Shown piece by piece: positions 12,339 through 20,802 of a DNA stretch of 24,933 bases. This stretch comes from a virus. The notes beneath the pieces are model-generated. The model had not been told where the DNA came from. It worked only from the letters and a program-made list of their open reading frames with translations, and ran no database searches. The stretch spans positions 1 through 24,933 of IMG/VR virus record IMGVR_UViG_3300009160_000163; one strand, 5' to 3'. A program made the translations under genes and the position numbers. Each line of letters opens with the position of its first letter. Position 1 is the first letter of the stretch.

Positions 12339-12656
12339 TTAGGCCTGGTGCCATTCGGAAGCGTCAAAAGGACGTTCTGCAAACTGTGCGCAAACTGTGC
12401 GCGCATTAAGAGGGCCCACGAGCGTTTTGCTGTAGTAGCGTTGGCCGTCGTGCTCACAAAATATTTCTGGACCGTCTAGCTCACAGAATCCAACAGAGCA
12501 CCAGAGCACACCGGCAGCGGCACACTCAGCGGGTGACAGCTTGTAGCGGATGTCTTCTATCTGGCCATTGTACAGGTTCACAGAATGCCACGAGCCATGA
12601 ACTAAAGCTAGTGGACCTGTGGGAGTTAGGCGGGTTGTTGCGTGTGTAGTAGTCAT
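12339..12656 (-). CDS. Unknown protein of 105 aa, first gene of the antisense operon
   Basis: The frame is open to an ATG at 12761, but the N-terminal 35 residues that would add look non-coding. The ATG at 12656 gives MTTTHATTRLTPTGPLALVH. The protein has a Cys/Trp-containing middle (CAAAGVLWCSVGFCELDGPEIFC) and a basic/aromatic region (HDGQRYYSKTLVGPL). No family is recognised. The leader CAGCCTAAAAAAATG has no SD and resembles the leader of the 12253 gene (shared CCTAAAAA). Confidence 0.45.
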   Translation of the reverse strand: MTTTHATTRLTPTGPLALVHGSWHSVNLYNGQIEDIRYKLSPAECAAAGVLWCSVGFCELDGPEIFCEHDGQRYYSKTLVGPLNARTVCAQFAERPFDASEWHQA

Positions 12657-13425
12657 TTTTTTAGGCTGTTTGTTTGTTTGAAATAACCGACCGAGCACAC
12701 AGATTGAGGCTGTAGAGCGAGAATTGCAAGGGGAATTGTGAAAAATGTTGCAACGTGTCAAACGAGTGTGCGCGCAGCCGGCTGGCGTGCCCGGTAGCGA
12801 GTGCAGCCGGCTGGCGTGCTGGCGTAAGTATGGGTGTGGGTGTGGACATGCGATGTCATAGGGTAGGCTGCTAATGCGTTGAGCCGGCTGCGCGCTCTAG
12901 ACAACGTGCGTAACGCTGGCGAGCTCCCTAATTCGCTGACTGTTTGCCTGGTTGCAGTCGCAATCCGGAAGGCTTCACAGAGCATTCAATAACCTAATAC
13001 AATACCAGACATACAGAATGGACCGAGTTTGCCGGCATGGAAACGCAGCTCGGAGCAACCCGGAGGCGAATCCAAAGGGGGGGAGGGGGATCGGCTCCTC
13101 CTTAGATTTATAGTTGTATTGCATCCCCCCACCTGAAAATTTTATCCGCCAATGGCCCGCTCCGCCTCTGTACGCAGTCGTTCTCCGCCTTCGCCTGGCG
13201 TTGCTACTACTTGACGCTGCCGGTCCGTCGCGCTACACATACAGCCGGATGGAAACCGAAAGGGGACGCGGGCATATTGCCCCCATGAACGAAAGCTGCT
13301 CTTATTCTTTGGCGAGAGGCTGAGCGGCTAAGTGAGTGGCTAGCTTGCTGTGCAGGCTGGGCGTCCTTCCTCTGTGTAAAGAAATTGAACACTTTAAACC
13401 AAACCGTCGTAGTACTAATAATCGT
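12657..13425. other. Long stretch without a convincing gene; GC-rich, repetitive, homopolymer tracts
   Basis: Several frames are open but none looks like protein: one gives HTHTHTY from a GTGTGG repeat, another begins at TTG and is Leu/Arg rich. The stretch holds the 17-bp direct repeats at 12774 and 12803, a third AGCCGGCT at 12882-12889, a TGGGTGTGGGTGTGG run, an inverted repeat CCGAG/CTCGG (13023-13027, 13049-13053), and G7-A-G5 (13077-13089) that can pair with CTCC/CCTCC and C6 (13125-13130). It must contain the start of the leftward operon and perhaps a rightward promoter, but I see no clear -35/-10 pair. Confidence 0.5.
12774..12819 (+). repeat. 17-bp direct repeat GCAGCCGGCTGGCGTGC, two copies
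   Basis: Copies lie at 12774-12790 and 12803-12819, each containing the palindrome AGCCGGCT; a third AGCCGGCT is at 12882-12889. Similar GCTGGC-rich text occurs at 10736-10830. The repeats are in non-coding DNA upstream of the leftward operon. Confidence 0.75.
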
Positions 13426-13890
13426 ATGAAATTTAAGATCAGTGAGAAGTTGGTTAAAGAACGCGATGGCTTGAGTTATAATTTAGCTAACTACGCACTT
13501 GGCATTGATTATATCGCAAAAAGAGCGTTTAAAGGCGTTCGGATCATCTTTAGACAGAATATACTCGATTTAAACGCGGAGATAATTGAGTTAAGCGTTA
13601 TTGATCCCAGTCTTGTTGAACATAAACAGGACAAAGTGCCGATAGCTGTCGTTAAAGATGACGATAACGCAGTTATGATTCGGCCAACACTGCTTGACGG
13701 CTCCGTTAGAGCGGCCAGGGTGATTAAGAAATACGCCAACCAGCGGTTCGTGGAGACGGATCTACTGGGTAGAGTGTTTGTTGGCGAGAAAGGTCAGCAG
13801 ATAAAGCTGCACCAGATTATTAACGTGAAAGACGGCGTCCTCTATCTCAGTAAAGTCCTCTTTACTCCATCTACTCTTTCTTTAATTTAG
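13426..13890 (+). CDS. Unknown protein, 154 aa
   Basis: The frame extends upstream to a GTG at 13336, but the sequence from the ATG at 13426 (MKFKISEKLVKERDGLSY) looks like true coding and the preceding part does not. The protein is mixed alpha/beta, basic and aliphatic (IDYIAKRAFKGVRIIFRQ, IIELSVIDPSLVEHKQ, RFVETDLLGRVFVGEKGQQI). No motif or membrane segment is seen. No SD is visible. It stands alone between the repetitive stretch and the hairpin-rich leader of the terminase gene, and is richer in A+T than its surroundings. The function is unknown. Confidence 0.6.
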   Translation: MKFKISEKLVKERDGLSYNLANYALGIDYIAKRAFKGVRIIFRQNILDLNAEIIELSVIDPSLVEHKQDKVPIAVVKDDDNAVMIRPTLLDGSVRAARVIKKYANQRFVETDLLGRVFVGEKGQQIKLHQIINVKDGVLYLSKVLFTPSTLSLI

Positions 13891-14220
13891 AGCGGCTATT
13901 GTAACCAGTCTGGTAGCCAGACTCGTTACCTACCTGCTCGAGCTGCTTCGCCGCTCTCGCTGCCGTATTCTTAAGCTACTTCCGGTAATAGGAGCCTTGA
14001 GCTGAGCATAGTACCCCCAAGACTGAGTGTTAGCCACCTAGAATTGGGGGTAGTGCTCATTGAAGCGATTTACTTCCGTATAAAAGTCACCAATATCGCG
14101 TCGCATATCATAGTCTTTGCCCATGGCTACCCGTTCAGCCAAGCATTACCTTTATCGCAGGTGACTATGCAGCACTCACTGACTCTAAACATCAGTGATC
14201 TTTAATCTAGGCCAAGAGGT
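13891..14220. other. 330-base leader before the terminase gene, with two strong inverted repeats
   Basis: No convincing ORF. AGTCTGG-TAG-CCAGACT (13907-13923) is a perfect 7-bp stem 16 bases after the previous stop. GAGCA...TACCCCCAA (14004-14020) pairs with TTGGGGGTA.TGCTC (14044-14058) to form a long stem with a 23-base loop. No T run follows either. The position ahead of the packaging genes suggests a late-transcript leader or a packaging/recognition region; neither can be shown from sequence. Confidence 0.5.
14004..14058. repeat. Long interrupted inverted repeat upstream of terminase
   Basis: The arms GAGCA-(TAG)-TACCCCCAA at 14004-14020 and TTGGGGGTA-(G)-TGCTC at 14044-14058 give 14 paired bases, including nine uninterrupted with five consecutive G:C pairs. 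The loop is 14021-14043. This is the strongest inverted repeat I see in the non-coding DNA of the window. Confidence 0.75.
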
Positions 14221-16050
14221 ATGCCTAGAACCATGTCTTCATCCCGTGGGTCCGTGTTTCAGGTTGACCAGAGGCTACGCGGCCTTCTTATGTTAGAGGC
14301 GCGAGAACTCTCCCAAAAACAAACTACCATGTCAACCTCAGACGATCAAAAAAGTAAACTTTTCCACAAAATTCTCAACTACCCGTTGCTCGAGCATCCT
14401 TTGATGCCGGCGCCGTCTCAAGAGCAACGGCAGCAGATGATCGACAACGTTGGGCCAGAAGAGACGATGCGCTTGTTTCTCATGCGGGAGCAGCGTGTTC
14501 GAGCAGAGCAGTCTGATCCCCACCGGTACGGTACGGAACTGGAATCCTGGCGTGACGCTGACGGTTTGCTTAACAGCCACTCGGAGCTGCTCATTCTTGG
14601 AGGCAACCGTGCGGGGAAGACGGAGTACGCTGCCAAGCGAATTGCCCAGGCTTTTGTGGGAGCGGATTTGAATGGCTTTGCTCCTGACTGGATTAAAGAG
14701 AAGTTCAAGAAACGCGGTTTGAACATCTGGTGTCTGCACACGACCAACATGACTAGCGTGTCTATGCAGCAGAACGTGTTTCACAAGTACCTGCCAACGG
14801 AGTTAAAGGAAGCCAAGCGCAGCAAACACACTCAGGTAAGCTGGACGCAAAAGAACGGTTTTTCGGACAATACCGCCGTCTACAATGGCAACCAGATCTG
14901 GTTTCTTAACTACAGCCAAGACATTAAAGTCGTGGAAGGTGGCGAAGTAGACTTTGTCTGGTGCGATGAGCTTGTGCCAGCCGACTGGCTAGAAACGCTT
15001 AAGTACCGCTTGATTACCCGCAACGGAAAGCTGCTAGTGACGTTTACTCCGATCCTTGGCTACACGCAGACTGTGAAGGAGTTTATCTCTACTAGCCGGA
15101 TTAAAACCTGGAAAGAGAGCGAGCTTCTTCCTCACAACAACGTGATCGGTGTACCCAGAGGACACATGCCTTACACGGCTGAAGGTGTGTTTGGAAAACA
15201 CGCTTGCATCTGGTTTCACTCAAAGCTGAACCCGTACAACAACTGGGAGCGGATGACGCAGACATTAAAAGGACGCAGCACGCATGACGTTAAAATTCGC
15301 GCTTATGGCTGGGCAGAACAAACTGCTGGCAGTCAATTTCCCATGTTTGGTGAAAGGAACGTGTTCACAGATAGTGTTACGGAACGCTGCCCTGAAGGGA
15401 CAAACTACATGGTGGCTGATCCTGCCGGCGCCCGAAACTGGTTTATGCTTTGGGCCAGGGTCGATAAACATGGTACGGTTTGGGTCTACAGGGAATGGCC
15501 AGATCAAAGCTATGGCGAATGGTGTCTTCCAAGCGATAAGGCTGACGGCAGGCCCGGGCCTGCACAGAGAAGTGGAGCAGGCAAAGGCATTAACGAGTAC
15601 ACGGAGCTAGTTTGGTCGCTAGAAACGCATCAAGACAAGCGTGAAGAGATCGCAGAACGCTACATTGATCCGCGTAGTGCTGGCACTGAAACCACAAGCA
15701 AAGAAGGCGGATTGACACTTTTAGATCTTCTTTTAAGTGCAACCGAGCCTCTTTATTTTCTACCAGCAGTTAGTGTGTCTGTAGATGAGCGCGTTTTAAT
15801 CATCAACGATTTGCTGTGCTATAATAAAGAAGCAGACGTTGATATTGAAAAAAACCATCCACGGCTTATGGTTCATCACAGCTGTCAGAACCTTATTTAC
15901 TCTTTAAGGGAATGGACTGGACACGACGGTCAGAAAGGCGCGGCTAAAGATCCGATTGACGCACTGGGCTATCTTGTGGTAATGCAACCTAGTCACACGC
16001 CGTTATCCAACAACCAGTGGCAAAAGTTTAATAAGTGCGGGAGTTATTAA
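14221..16050 (+). CDS. Large terminase subunit (TerL)
   Basis: A 609-residue protein with both terminase domains. The packaging ATPase has Walker A LGGNRAGKT (126-134) and Walker B VDFVWCDE (243-250), then LVTFTPILGY (the coupling-motif region, about 272-281). The C-terminal RNase-H-like nuclease begins with NYMVADPAG (Asp400), followed by VWVYREW, and later an acidic KDPIDALGYL (Asp residues near 585-588). It drives DNA into the procapsid through the portal and cuts the concatemer. The portal gene follows directly. The start could instead be the ATG at 14329 (MSTSDDQKSKLFHK), since the first 36 residues are unlike typical N-termini and neither start has a well-spaced SD. Confidence 0.92.
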   Translation: MPRTMSSSRGSVFQVDQRLRGLLMLEARELSQKQTTMSTSDDQKSKLFHKILNYPLLEHPLMPAPSQEQRQQMIDNVGPEETMRLFLMREQRVRAEQSDPHRYGTELESWRDADGLLNSHSELLILGGNRAGKTEYAAKRIAQAFVGADLNGFAPDWIKEKFKKRGLNIWCLHTTNMTSVSMQQNVFHKYLPTELKEAKRSKHTQVSWTQKNGFSDNTAVYNGNQIWFLNYSQDIKVVEGGEVDFVWCDELVPADWLETLKYRLITRNGKLLVTFTPILGYTQTVKEFISTSRIKTWKESELLPHNNVIGVPRGHMPYTAEGVFGKHACIWFHSKLNPYNNWERMTQTLKGRSTHDVKIRAYGWAEQTAGSQFPMFGERNVFTDSVTERCPEGTNYMVADPAGARNWFMLWARVDKHGTVWVYREWPDQSYGEWCLPSDKADGRPGPAQRSGAGKGINEYTELVWSLETHQDKREEIAERYIDPRSAGTETTSKEGGLTLLDLLLSATEPLYFLPAVSVSVDERVLIINDLLCYNKEADVDIEKNHPRLMVHHSCQNLIYSLREWTGHDGQKGAAKDPIDALGYLVVMQPSHTPLSNNQWQKFNKCGSY

Positions 16051-16055
16051 AGGAT

Positions 16056-18173
16056 ATGTACAATAGCAACACTGATGTTCTGGCGATTGCCTCAAAAAAT
16101 CCACACGTTGGAGAGCTTTTGAGCGAATACAATCGTGCAATGATCAACTCCAGCCAGGGTAATCTGGTTACCAAGTTTGATAATATCCGCTTCTGCCGGT
16201 GGGCTGGACAGACGGATGACGGCAAAAAACACTCTGAAAACCGTTCTGAAGGCGATCCTGCTTGGCCATTTGAAGGAGCTTCTGACGTTCGCACCCGGTT
16301 GATTGACTCAACCTGTAACGAGTTAACTGCTTTGCTTGTAGGAGCTTTTCAGAAAGCTGAGATTAAAGCTATTGGCAACGAGCTTAGTGACGCTCCAATT
16401 AGCTCTGTTGGCACAACACTGCTGCGTTGGATTCGTGACTGTAAGCTGCCTCAACAGCTTTACAAAGAGGCAACTTTGGGCGCTCAATACGCGCTTCAGT
16501 ACGGATGGAGTGCTTTCTTTGTAGGCTGGCAGCAGAACATTAGCGTTCGCACCCAGGACATTTCGCTGGATCAAATCATGCAGTTGGCCCAGCAATCTGG
16601 AAGCCAAATAATGCTGGAGCTGCCGCAGTTAATTGCAACTGCTCCTGAGCAAGCTGCTGAAATTCTTCAGGCTGCTATTCCGTCAATTAAGGCATCAGAT
16701 GCCAAACGCATGGTTCGTGAACTTGCCAAAACCGGCAACACGACAATGGATGAGGAGTACGTTAGCCGTAATCTTCCTGAGATTGTTGCGCTAAAACCTT
16801 GGGATGAGATTATCTTTCCGCCTGAAACAGCAGATCTTCAACGGTCCCGCGTGATTTTTCGCAGGACTTGGATGTCTGAAGTGGAGTTGCGTGAAAAGAT
16901 TACCACTGAAGGCTGGAATCCTGATTGGGTAGAGCGTTCTTTGCAGCAGCTTGGCAAATCAAGCAGCTACTACAACATCAACCTGCTGCCGACAACTACC
17001 ATGATGGTTTACAACGGTGTAAACTACATGAACATGGTGGAGATTGTTTACTGCTACACCAAAAGCCTAGATGGAGACGCTCCAGCAATCTTTTACACTG
17101 TCATTTGCCCACAGGCAGCCTCAAATAGAACGTCAGATTCTTCATCTTGGGCAATCCACGAGCGGCTTGATTATGCTCATGGCGAGTATCCGTTTGTTGA
17201 GTTTAGACGGGAACAGATTCGACGCGCGATCACTGACACTCGCGGGATACCGGAGTTGGCAACTACGGATCAGGACGAAATCAAAGCCCAGCATGACTCT
17301 ATTCGAGATCACACGGCATTTTCGACGCTGCCCCCGATCAAAGTTGTTAAACGAGTCGGAGCCATCAATAAGATCGGTCCAGGCGTGTCGCTTCCGGTAA
17401 CCAATCAGAACGATTACACGTTCATGGAACCGCCGGCGCGGGAACCTACCGTAGCGTTTAACTTAATCCAGCGCGTTGAACAACAGCACGCAGCATACTT
17501 TGGCACTACCAACGGCAACGTGCCTCCAATGGTCACGCAGATGCTTCAGCAGGCACTAGTAAACTCATGGTTGCTGTCTTGGCGCTCTGTGTTTCGGCAG
17601 ATGTTCTCTTTGTGCTGCCAATACATGGACCCACAGGAAATTCAACGAATTACCGGAGGGCAACTACCTACTAATCTGTCTGAAATCCACAACGAATTTG
17701 ACATCAATGTCCGATTTGACGTGATGAACATGGACAAGGAATACATCGCGCAAAAGGTGGATTTTTTGACCAAGATTAAGCAGATGGACACTGGTGGTGT
17801 GCTTAACGCAAACCGGATTACGGAGATGCTTATTCAAGCAATTGCTCCTGAGATGGCTAGCGAACTTATTCTTGATCAAGCTCAAGCATCGCAAAAGATG
17901 TTTAAGGACGTGCAGACTGACATTGGCATGATGCTGCTTGGCAACGAAGCGTTGTATCAGGAGAAAGATCCGGCCGCACAGACAAAGCTACAGTTTGCTC
18001 AGCAGGTTATTCAGAGTAATCAGAAAGCGCAGCAGGCGCTTCAGGGAGATCAGAACTTTCAGGCTCTGTTCCAGAACTATGTAAAGAACTTGCAGATGAG
18101 CATTACGCAGCAGCAGAACGCTCAAATTGGCAGACTTGGAGTAACTCCAATGCAGCAACAACCTGGACAATGA
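16056..18173 (+). CDS. Portal protein (P22-like family)
   Basis: About 705 residues from ATG 16056 (an in-frame GTG at 16035 overlaps the terminase end and would add seven residues). The N-terminal third has the portal signature DPAWPFEGASDVRTRLID (wing region), and then comes a long body. PPETADLQRSRVIFRRTWMS and GIPELATTDQDEIKAQHDSI fit the stem/clip region of podovirus-type portals. The C-terminus is a long Gln-rich helix (AQTKLQFAQQVIQSNQKAQQ), typical of a portal barrel or crown. It forms the dodecameric DNA channel at one capsid vertex. It is followed by an ATGA-coupled small gene. Length and order next to TerL and scaffold support the call. Confidence 0.85.
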   Translation: MYNSNTDVLAIASKNPHVGELLSEYNRAMINSSQGNLVTKFDNIRFCRWAGQTDDGKKHSENRSEGDPAWPFEGASDVRTRLIDSTCNELTALLVGAFQKAEIKAIGNELSDAPISSVGTTLLRWIRDCKLPQQLYKEATLGAQYALQYGWSAFFVGWQQNISVRTQDISLDQIMQLAQQSGSQIMLELPQLIATAPEQAAEILQAAIPSIKASDAKRMVRELAKTGNTTMDEEYVSRNLPEIVALKPWDEIIFPPETADLQRSRVIFRRTWMSEVELREKITTEGWNPDWVERSLQQLGKSSSYYNINLLPTTTMMVYNGVNYMNMVEIVYCYTKSLDGDAPAIFYTVICPQAASNRTSDSSSWAIHERLDYAHGEYPFVEFRREQIRRAITDTRGIPELATTDQDEIKAQHDSIRDHTAFSTLPPIKVVKRVGAINKIGPGVSLPVTNQNDYTFMEPPAREPTVAFNLIQRVEQQHAAYFGTTNGNVPPMVTQMLQQALVNSWLLSWRSVFRQMFSLCCQYMDPQEIQRITGGQLPTNLSEIHNEFDINVRFDVMNMDKEYIAQKVDFLTKIKQMDTGGVLNANRITEMLIQAIAPEMASELILDQAQASQKMFKDVQTDIGMMLLGNEALYQEKDPAAQTKLQFAQQVIQSNQKAQQALQGDQNFQALFQNYVKNLQMSITQQQNAQIGRLGVTPMQQQPGQ

Positions 18174-18421
18174 CACAAAAAGAACGCGCAGCTTACGGCT
18201 TTGCCGGGAAAAACCACATCTGGGATCAAGTAATTGAAACCATTCAACAGATGCAGGAACAGCTTTGGATGTCAGCCGTTGGAAACAACAACAAAGGCGA
18301 AGACCGGATTCACGCTTGCGGTCAAGCTGACGGAGTTAATTTAATATATTCAACACTTTTAACACTAAGACAAGAGGCATTAAGATTAAATTGCTTGACT
18401 GACGAAAAAGATTTGGCATAA
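18170..18421 (+). CDS. Small protein between portal and scaffold, 83 aa
   Basis: It is ATGA-coupled to the portal gene. The protein is helical (HIWDQVIETIQQMQEQLWMS, DGVNLIYSTLLTLRQEALRL). Short helical proteins with an 'H..G...G...I...L..LR.EA' end are common directly downstream of portal genes; none that I recall is characterised. A role in head assembly is inferred from position. The 3' end of the gene overlaps a 7-bp inverted repeat. Confidence 0.65.
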   Translation: MTQKERAAYGFAGKNHIWDQVIETIQQMQEQLWMSAVGNNNKGEDRIHACGQADGVNLIYSTLLTLRQEALRLNCLTDEKDLA

Positions 18422-18447
18422 CGCTAACAACGGGCCTTCCAGCGTTA
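18419..18447 (+). repeat. 7-bp hairpin TAACGCT / AGCGTTA after the portal-linked gene
   Basis: TAACGCT (18419-18425) and AGCGTTA (18441-18447) flank a 15-base loop containing GGGCC. There is no T run, so it is a weak terminator candidate; it may be an RNA stability or processing hairpin ahead of scaffold and capsid. Confidence 0.4.
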
Positions 18448-18485
18448 CTGGATTGTATTAATAAGGAACTTGCAACCTTAACTGC

Positions 18486-19466
18486 ATGAACGAAAACGAA
18501 GTACAGCCTGATTCCGGTAATCAGGAGGCAGAATCAAATACCGTTGCTCAGAAACTCGGTTTAATGGATGAAAGGGATCTTAGTCATCTCTTAAAATCCA
18601 GCTTCCTTGACGAGGAGGAGGTAGCTCCGACCACACAGGAGCAGGTATCGCAAGAAGCGGCGGATTCCTCTGGCGAGGACGATCAACAGGCTGACGACGA
18701 TTCCGAACATCACGAAACTGGCACTTTGACCAGGGGCGTCCAAAAGCGCATCAACAAATTAGTTGCTGCAAAAAAGGCGGCCCAGGCCGAATTGGAAGCG
18801 CATAAAGCGCGTTTGAACGAGCTTCACAATGAACTTCAGGCTGCAAAGTCTTCCGTTCCAGTAAAGCATCAAGACCCAAGTGATTTTGCAGACTCACTTA
18901 ATACCTTTGAACAGGTAAAAAGTGAATACGACAAAGCAATTGAAGTCTTGTTGTGGTGTGAAGACAACCTAGATGGAGGAGTGATTACGTTACCTAATGG
19001 AACGGAACACGAACTCTCAGACAGGGACGTTCGAGCAATGAAGCGCACAGCAATGAAGCGTTCTGCTGTTGAAATTCCTGCGAGGCTTAATTACCTGCAA
19101 CAACAGGCACAAGCAGATTCTCAGGTGGTAGCAGACTTTCCTTGGTGGGGAAAACAGGAGACTGAAGAGTTTCAAGTAGCTCAACAGATCATCCGTGATT
19201 TCCCAGAGCTTAAAAAGCGCAGAGCAGATTGGAAGCATTTAGCTGGCTTGATGGTACTTGGCGCAAAATCTTATGCTGAATCTAAAGCGAAGGGAAGAAC
19301 CCAACAGCAGCCGATTCGCAGAGCGCCGGCACAACCAGGCTCAGGTAAAGCTCCGCTTGCTCGCGCATCCAATGGAGATCAATCAAGTGCTAAACGCCAG
19401 TTTGCAAAAACTGGTGGCAGTCGCGATGGTTTAACTGACCTAGTAAAAGCAATGAACTTTGTTTAG
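18486..19466 (+). CDS. Scaffolding protein
   Basis: A 326-residue, highly charged protein between portal and capsid genes. The acidic N-terminus (FLDEEEVAPTTQEQ...SSGEDDQQADDDSEH) is followed by a long coiled coil (RINKLVAAKKAAQAELEAHK), a more compact middle (DFADSLNTFEQVKSEYDKAI) and a basic C-terminal tail (about residue 265 onward: KAKGRTQQQPIRRAPAQPG, ending KAMNFV). Acidic-coil-basic composition and gene order are those of phage scaffolds, which template procapsid assembly through a basic C-terminus and then leave. No protease motif is seen. The start ATG has no SD. Confidence 0.75.
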   Translation: MNENEVQPDSGNQEAESNTVAQKLGLMDERDLSHLLKSSFLDEEEVAPTTQEQVSQEAADSSGEDDQQADDDSEHHETGTLTRGVQKRINKLVAAKKAAQAELEAHKARLNELHNELQAAKSSVPVKHQDPSDFADSLNTFEQVKSEYDKAIEVLLWCEDNLDGGVITLPNGTEHELSDRDVRAMKRTAMKRSAVEIPARLNYLQQQAQADSQVVADFPWWGKQETEEFQVAQQIIRDFPELKKRRADWKHLAGLMVLGAKSYAESKAKGRTQQQPIRRAPAQPGSGKAPLARASNGDQSSAKRQFAKTGGSRDGLTDLVKAMNFV

Positions 19467-19469
19467 TTC

Positions 19470-19489
19470 ACGCAGTAAAAACGCAGTAA
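19470..19489 (+). repeat. Direct repeat ACGCAGTAA x2 just before the capsid start
   Basis: ACGCAGTAA occurs at 19470-19478 and 19481-19489 with an 11-base period, about one helical turn, and ends 12 bases before the capsid ATG. No SD is present in this leader, so the repeat is the only distinct feature of the translation start of a very highly expressed gene. Confidence 0.5.
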
Positions 19490-19501
19490 CTCTCTTAAAT
19501 T

Positions 19502-20578
19502 ATGGCTTCTCTAACTGAACCAAACCTCTCCGGTCGCGGTAAACGCGAAGACTTGATGGACATGATTGCCTTGGTTGACGCCAAGGACACGCCCTTCACG
19601 TCGATGGCAAAAAAAGGCTCCAAACCTGGCAATATGTACTTCCGTTGGCAGTCCGACAGCTTGCCTGCTCCTCAAGTTGGCGGCGTACCGGACGGTTTGG
19701 ACGTAAACCTTACAACCGGCGTTAGCAACTATGTTGTTGGCTATCGTTCTGAGTTGGCTAACTACGCTCAGATCTATCGTCGCGCAGTCCGTGTTTCCAA
19801 ACTCACCCAGGACATCGCTGATGTTGCTGGCGTGCGTGACGAGCTGGCTGACAACGTCGCCAAAGCAATCACCGGCATCAAGCGCGACATGGAAGTCACC
19901 ATGACTTCTAATCAGGTTTCCCAGCTTGATACTGGCGACCAGACAACGGCTTACCGCACAGCCGGCGCGCAGACTTGGATCAGCAATGCTGGTACTGGCA
20001 CGCCTACTCCCGGGGATATTCCTTCCATCTTCCGTACTCCTACGACTTCTATCGTTGGGACGGGAACTGCGCTTGGAACGTCTTTGACGGACGCTGTTGT
20101 GCAGGGCTTGCTCAAATCCATCTTTGATCAGACTGGTCATTACACCAGTTTTGATTGTATCGTTGGAACTGATCTTAAACGCGCCTTTACTGGCCTGCTT
20201 GGGACAACGAGCCTGACAACGACTTCGACTGTTGGTGTAACTGGCGCTGGCGCAACGAAGGTGCAGACTTTCCAGCGCGATGCTGCTGCTGACACCTACA
20301 TTCAGTCGCTGGATGTGTTCCAAGGTGACTTTGGCACGGTTCGCCTGCATCCTACCACGTTTATCGGGACCGTGTCTGGCACGACCTACACGCCCACGGC
20401 GTTTAAGGGGCTTGTGCTTGACATGAACCTGCTCGAAGTCCGTTATGGCGGAAACGTGGCTCAGGTTACTCCGTTGCAGGACAATGGTGGTGGCCCTGGC
20501 CGTCTTGTTGAAGCAGTTGCTGGTTTGGTTGTCGGGAACCCGCTGGGTCTTGGCAAGTTTGACTACAACGCTGTTTAG
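19502..20578 (+). CDS. Major capsid protein (SU10/DUF5309 family)
   Basis: A 358-residue protein. The N-terminus NLSGRGKREDLMDMIALVDAKDTPFTSM and the body segment ANYAQIYRRAVRVSKLTQDIADVAG are hallmarks of the DUF5309/SU10-type HK97-fold capsid family. The remaining regions include Thr/Gly-rich loops (TTTSTVGVTGAGATKV) and a C-terminal strand segment (LLEVRYGGNVAQVTPLQDNG). It forms the icosahedral shell on the scaffold encoded just upstream. Base use is biased to C- and G-ending codons compared with its neighbours, as expected for a highly expressed gene. There is no SD; the leader is ACTCTCTTAAATT. Confidence 0.9.
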   Translation: MASLTEPNLSGRGKREDLMDMIALVDAKDTPFTSMAKKGSKPGNMYFRWQSDSLPAPQVGGVPDGLDVNLTTGVSNYVVGYRSELANYAQIYRRAVRVSKLTQDIADVAGVRDELADNVAKAITGIKRDMEVTMTSNQVSQLDTGDQTTAYRTAGAQTWISNAGTGTPTPGDIPSIFRTPTTSIVGTGTALGTSLTDAVVQGLLKSIFDQTGHYTSFDCIVGTDLKRAFTGLLGTTSLTTTSTVGVTGAGATKVQTFQRDAAADTYIQSLDVFQGDFGTVRLHPTTFIGTVSGTTYTPTAFKGLVLDMNLLEVRYGGNVAQVTPLQDNGGGPGRLVEAVAGLVVGNPLGLGKFDYNAV

Positions 20579-20594
20579 TCTTGATCAGCGACAC

Positions 20595-20802
20595 CTGCTT
20601 AGTGGTGTGACAGCGTGGAGAGACAGCTTTGTCGGCAACTGACATGTGAGTTGTGGTGAACGCCCATCTTAACGGCGTGACAGCCGGAGAGACGGAACAT
20701 CTTATTGCGTGCACCATCCGAAAGGTGTAAGCGGGTAGACATGGGAAAGCTATTTGAAAGAAAATAGATATGCCGTGGCAATAAGTGACAGTCTGGAAAG
20801 AC
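20595..20802 (+). ncRNA. Structured repeat region between capsid gene and tRNA (four degenerate units)
   Basis: Four units share the motif GTGACAGC-N-GGAGAGAC, at 20607-20624, 20677-20693, 20725-20740 (degenerate, GTGTAAGCGGGTAGAC) and 20785-20802 (GTGACAGT..GGAAAGAC). Each of the first three follows a 5-bp hairpin whose right arm runs into the motif: ACACC/GGTGT, ACGCC/GGCGT and GCACC/GGTGT. The fourth follows TGCC-GT-GGCA. Further hairpins lie between units (CAACT/AGTTG at 20636-20653; CTATTT/AAATAG at 20750-20767). No protein frame fits. It is transcribed with the capsid gene if the transcript continues. The function is unknown. Confidence 0.5.

Noticed and set aside
12758-12985. 75-codon minus-strand ORF with HTHTHTY run
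   Set aside because: The run is the translation of a GTGTGG repeat, and the remainder looks random.
13114-13323. 69-codon plus-strand ORF starting at TTG
   Set aside because: Weak start, Leu/Arg-rich translation, no family or SD; it lies in homopolymer- and repeat-rich DNA.
14060-14084. TTGAAG ... TATAAA promoter before TerL
   Set aside because: The spacer is only 13 bases, too short for a sigma-70 promoter.
19511-20350. 279-codon minus-strand ORF opposite the capsid gene
   Set aside because: Its composition (Arg/Ser/Ala rich) is the shadow of a high-expression capsid gene; no motif.
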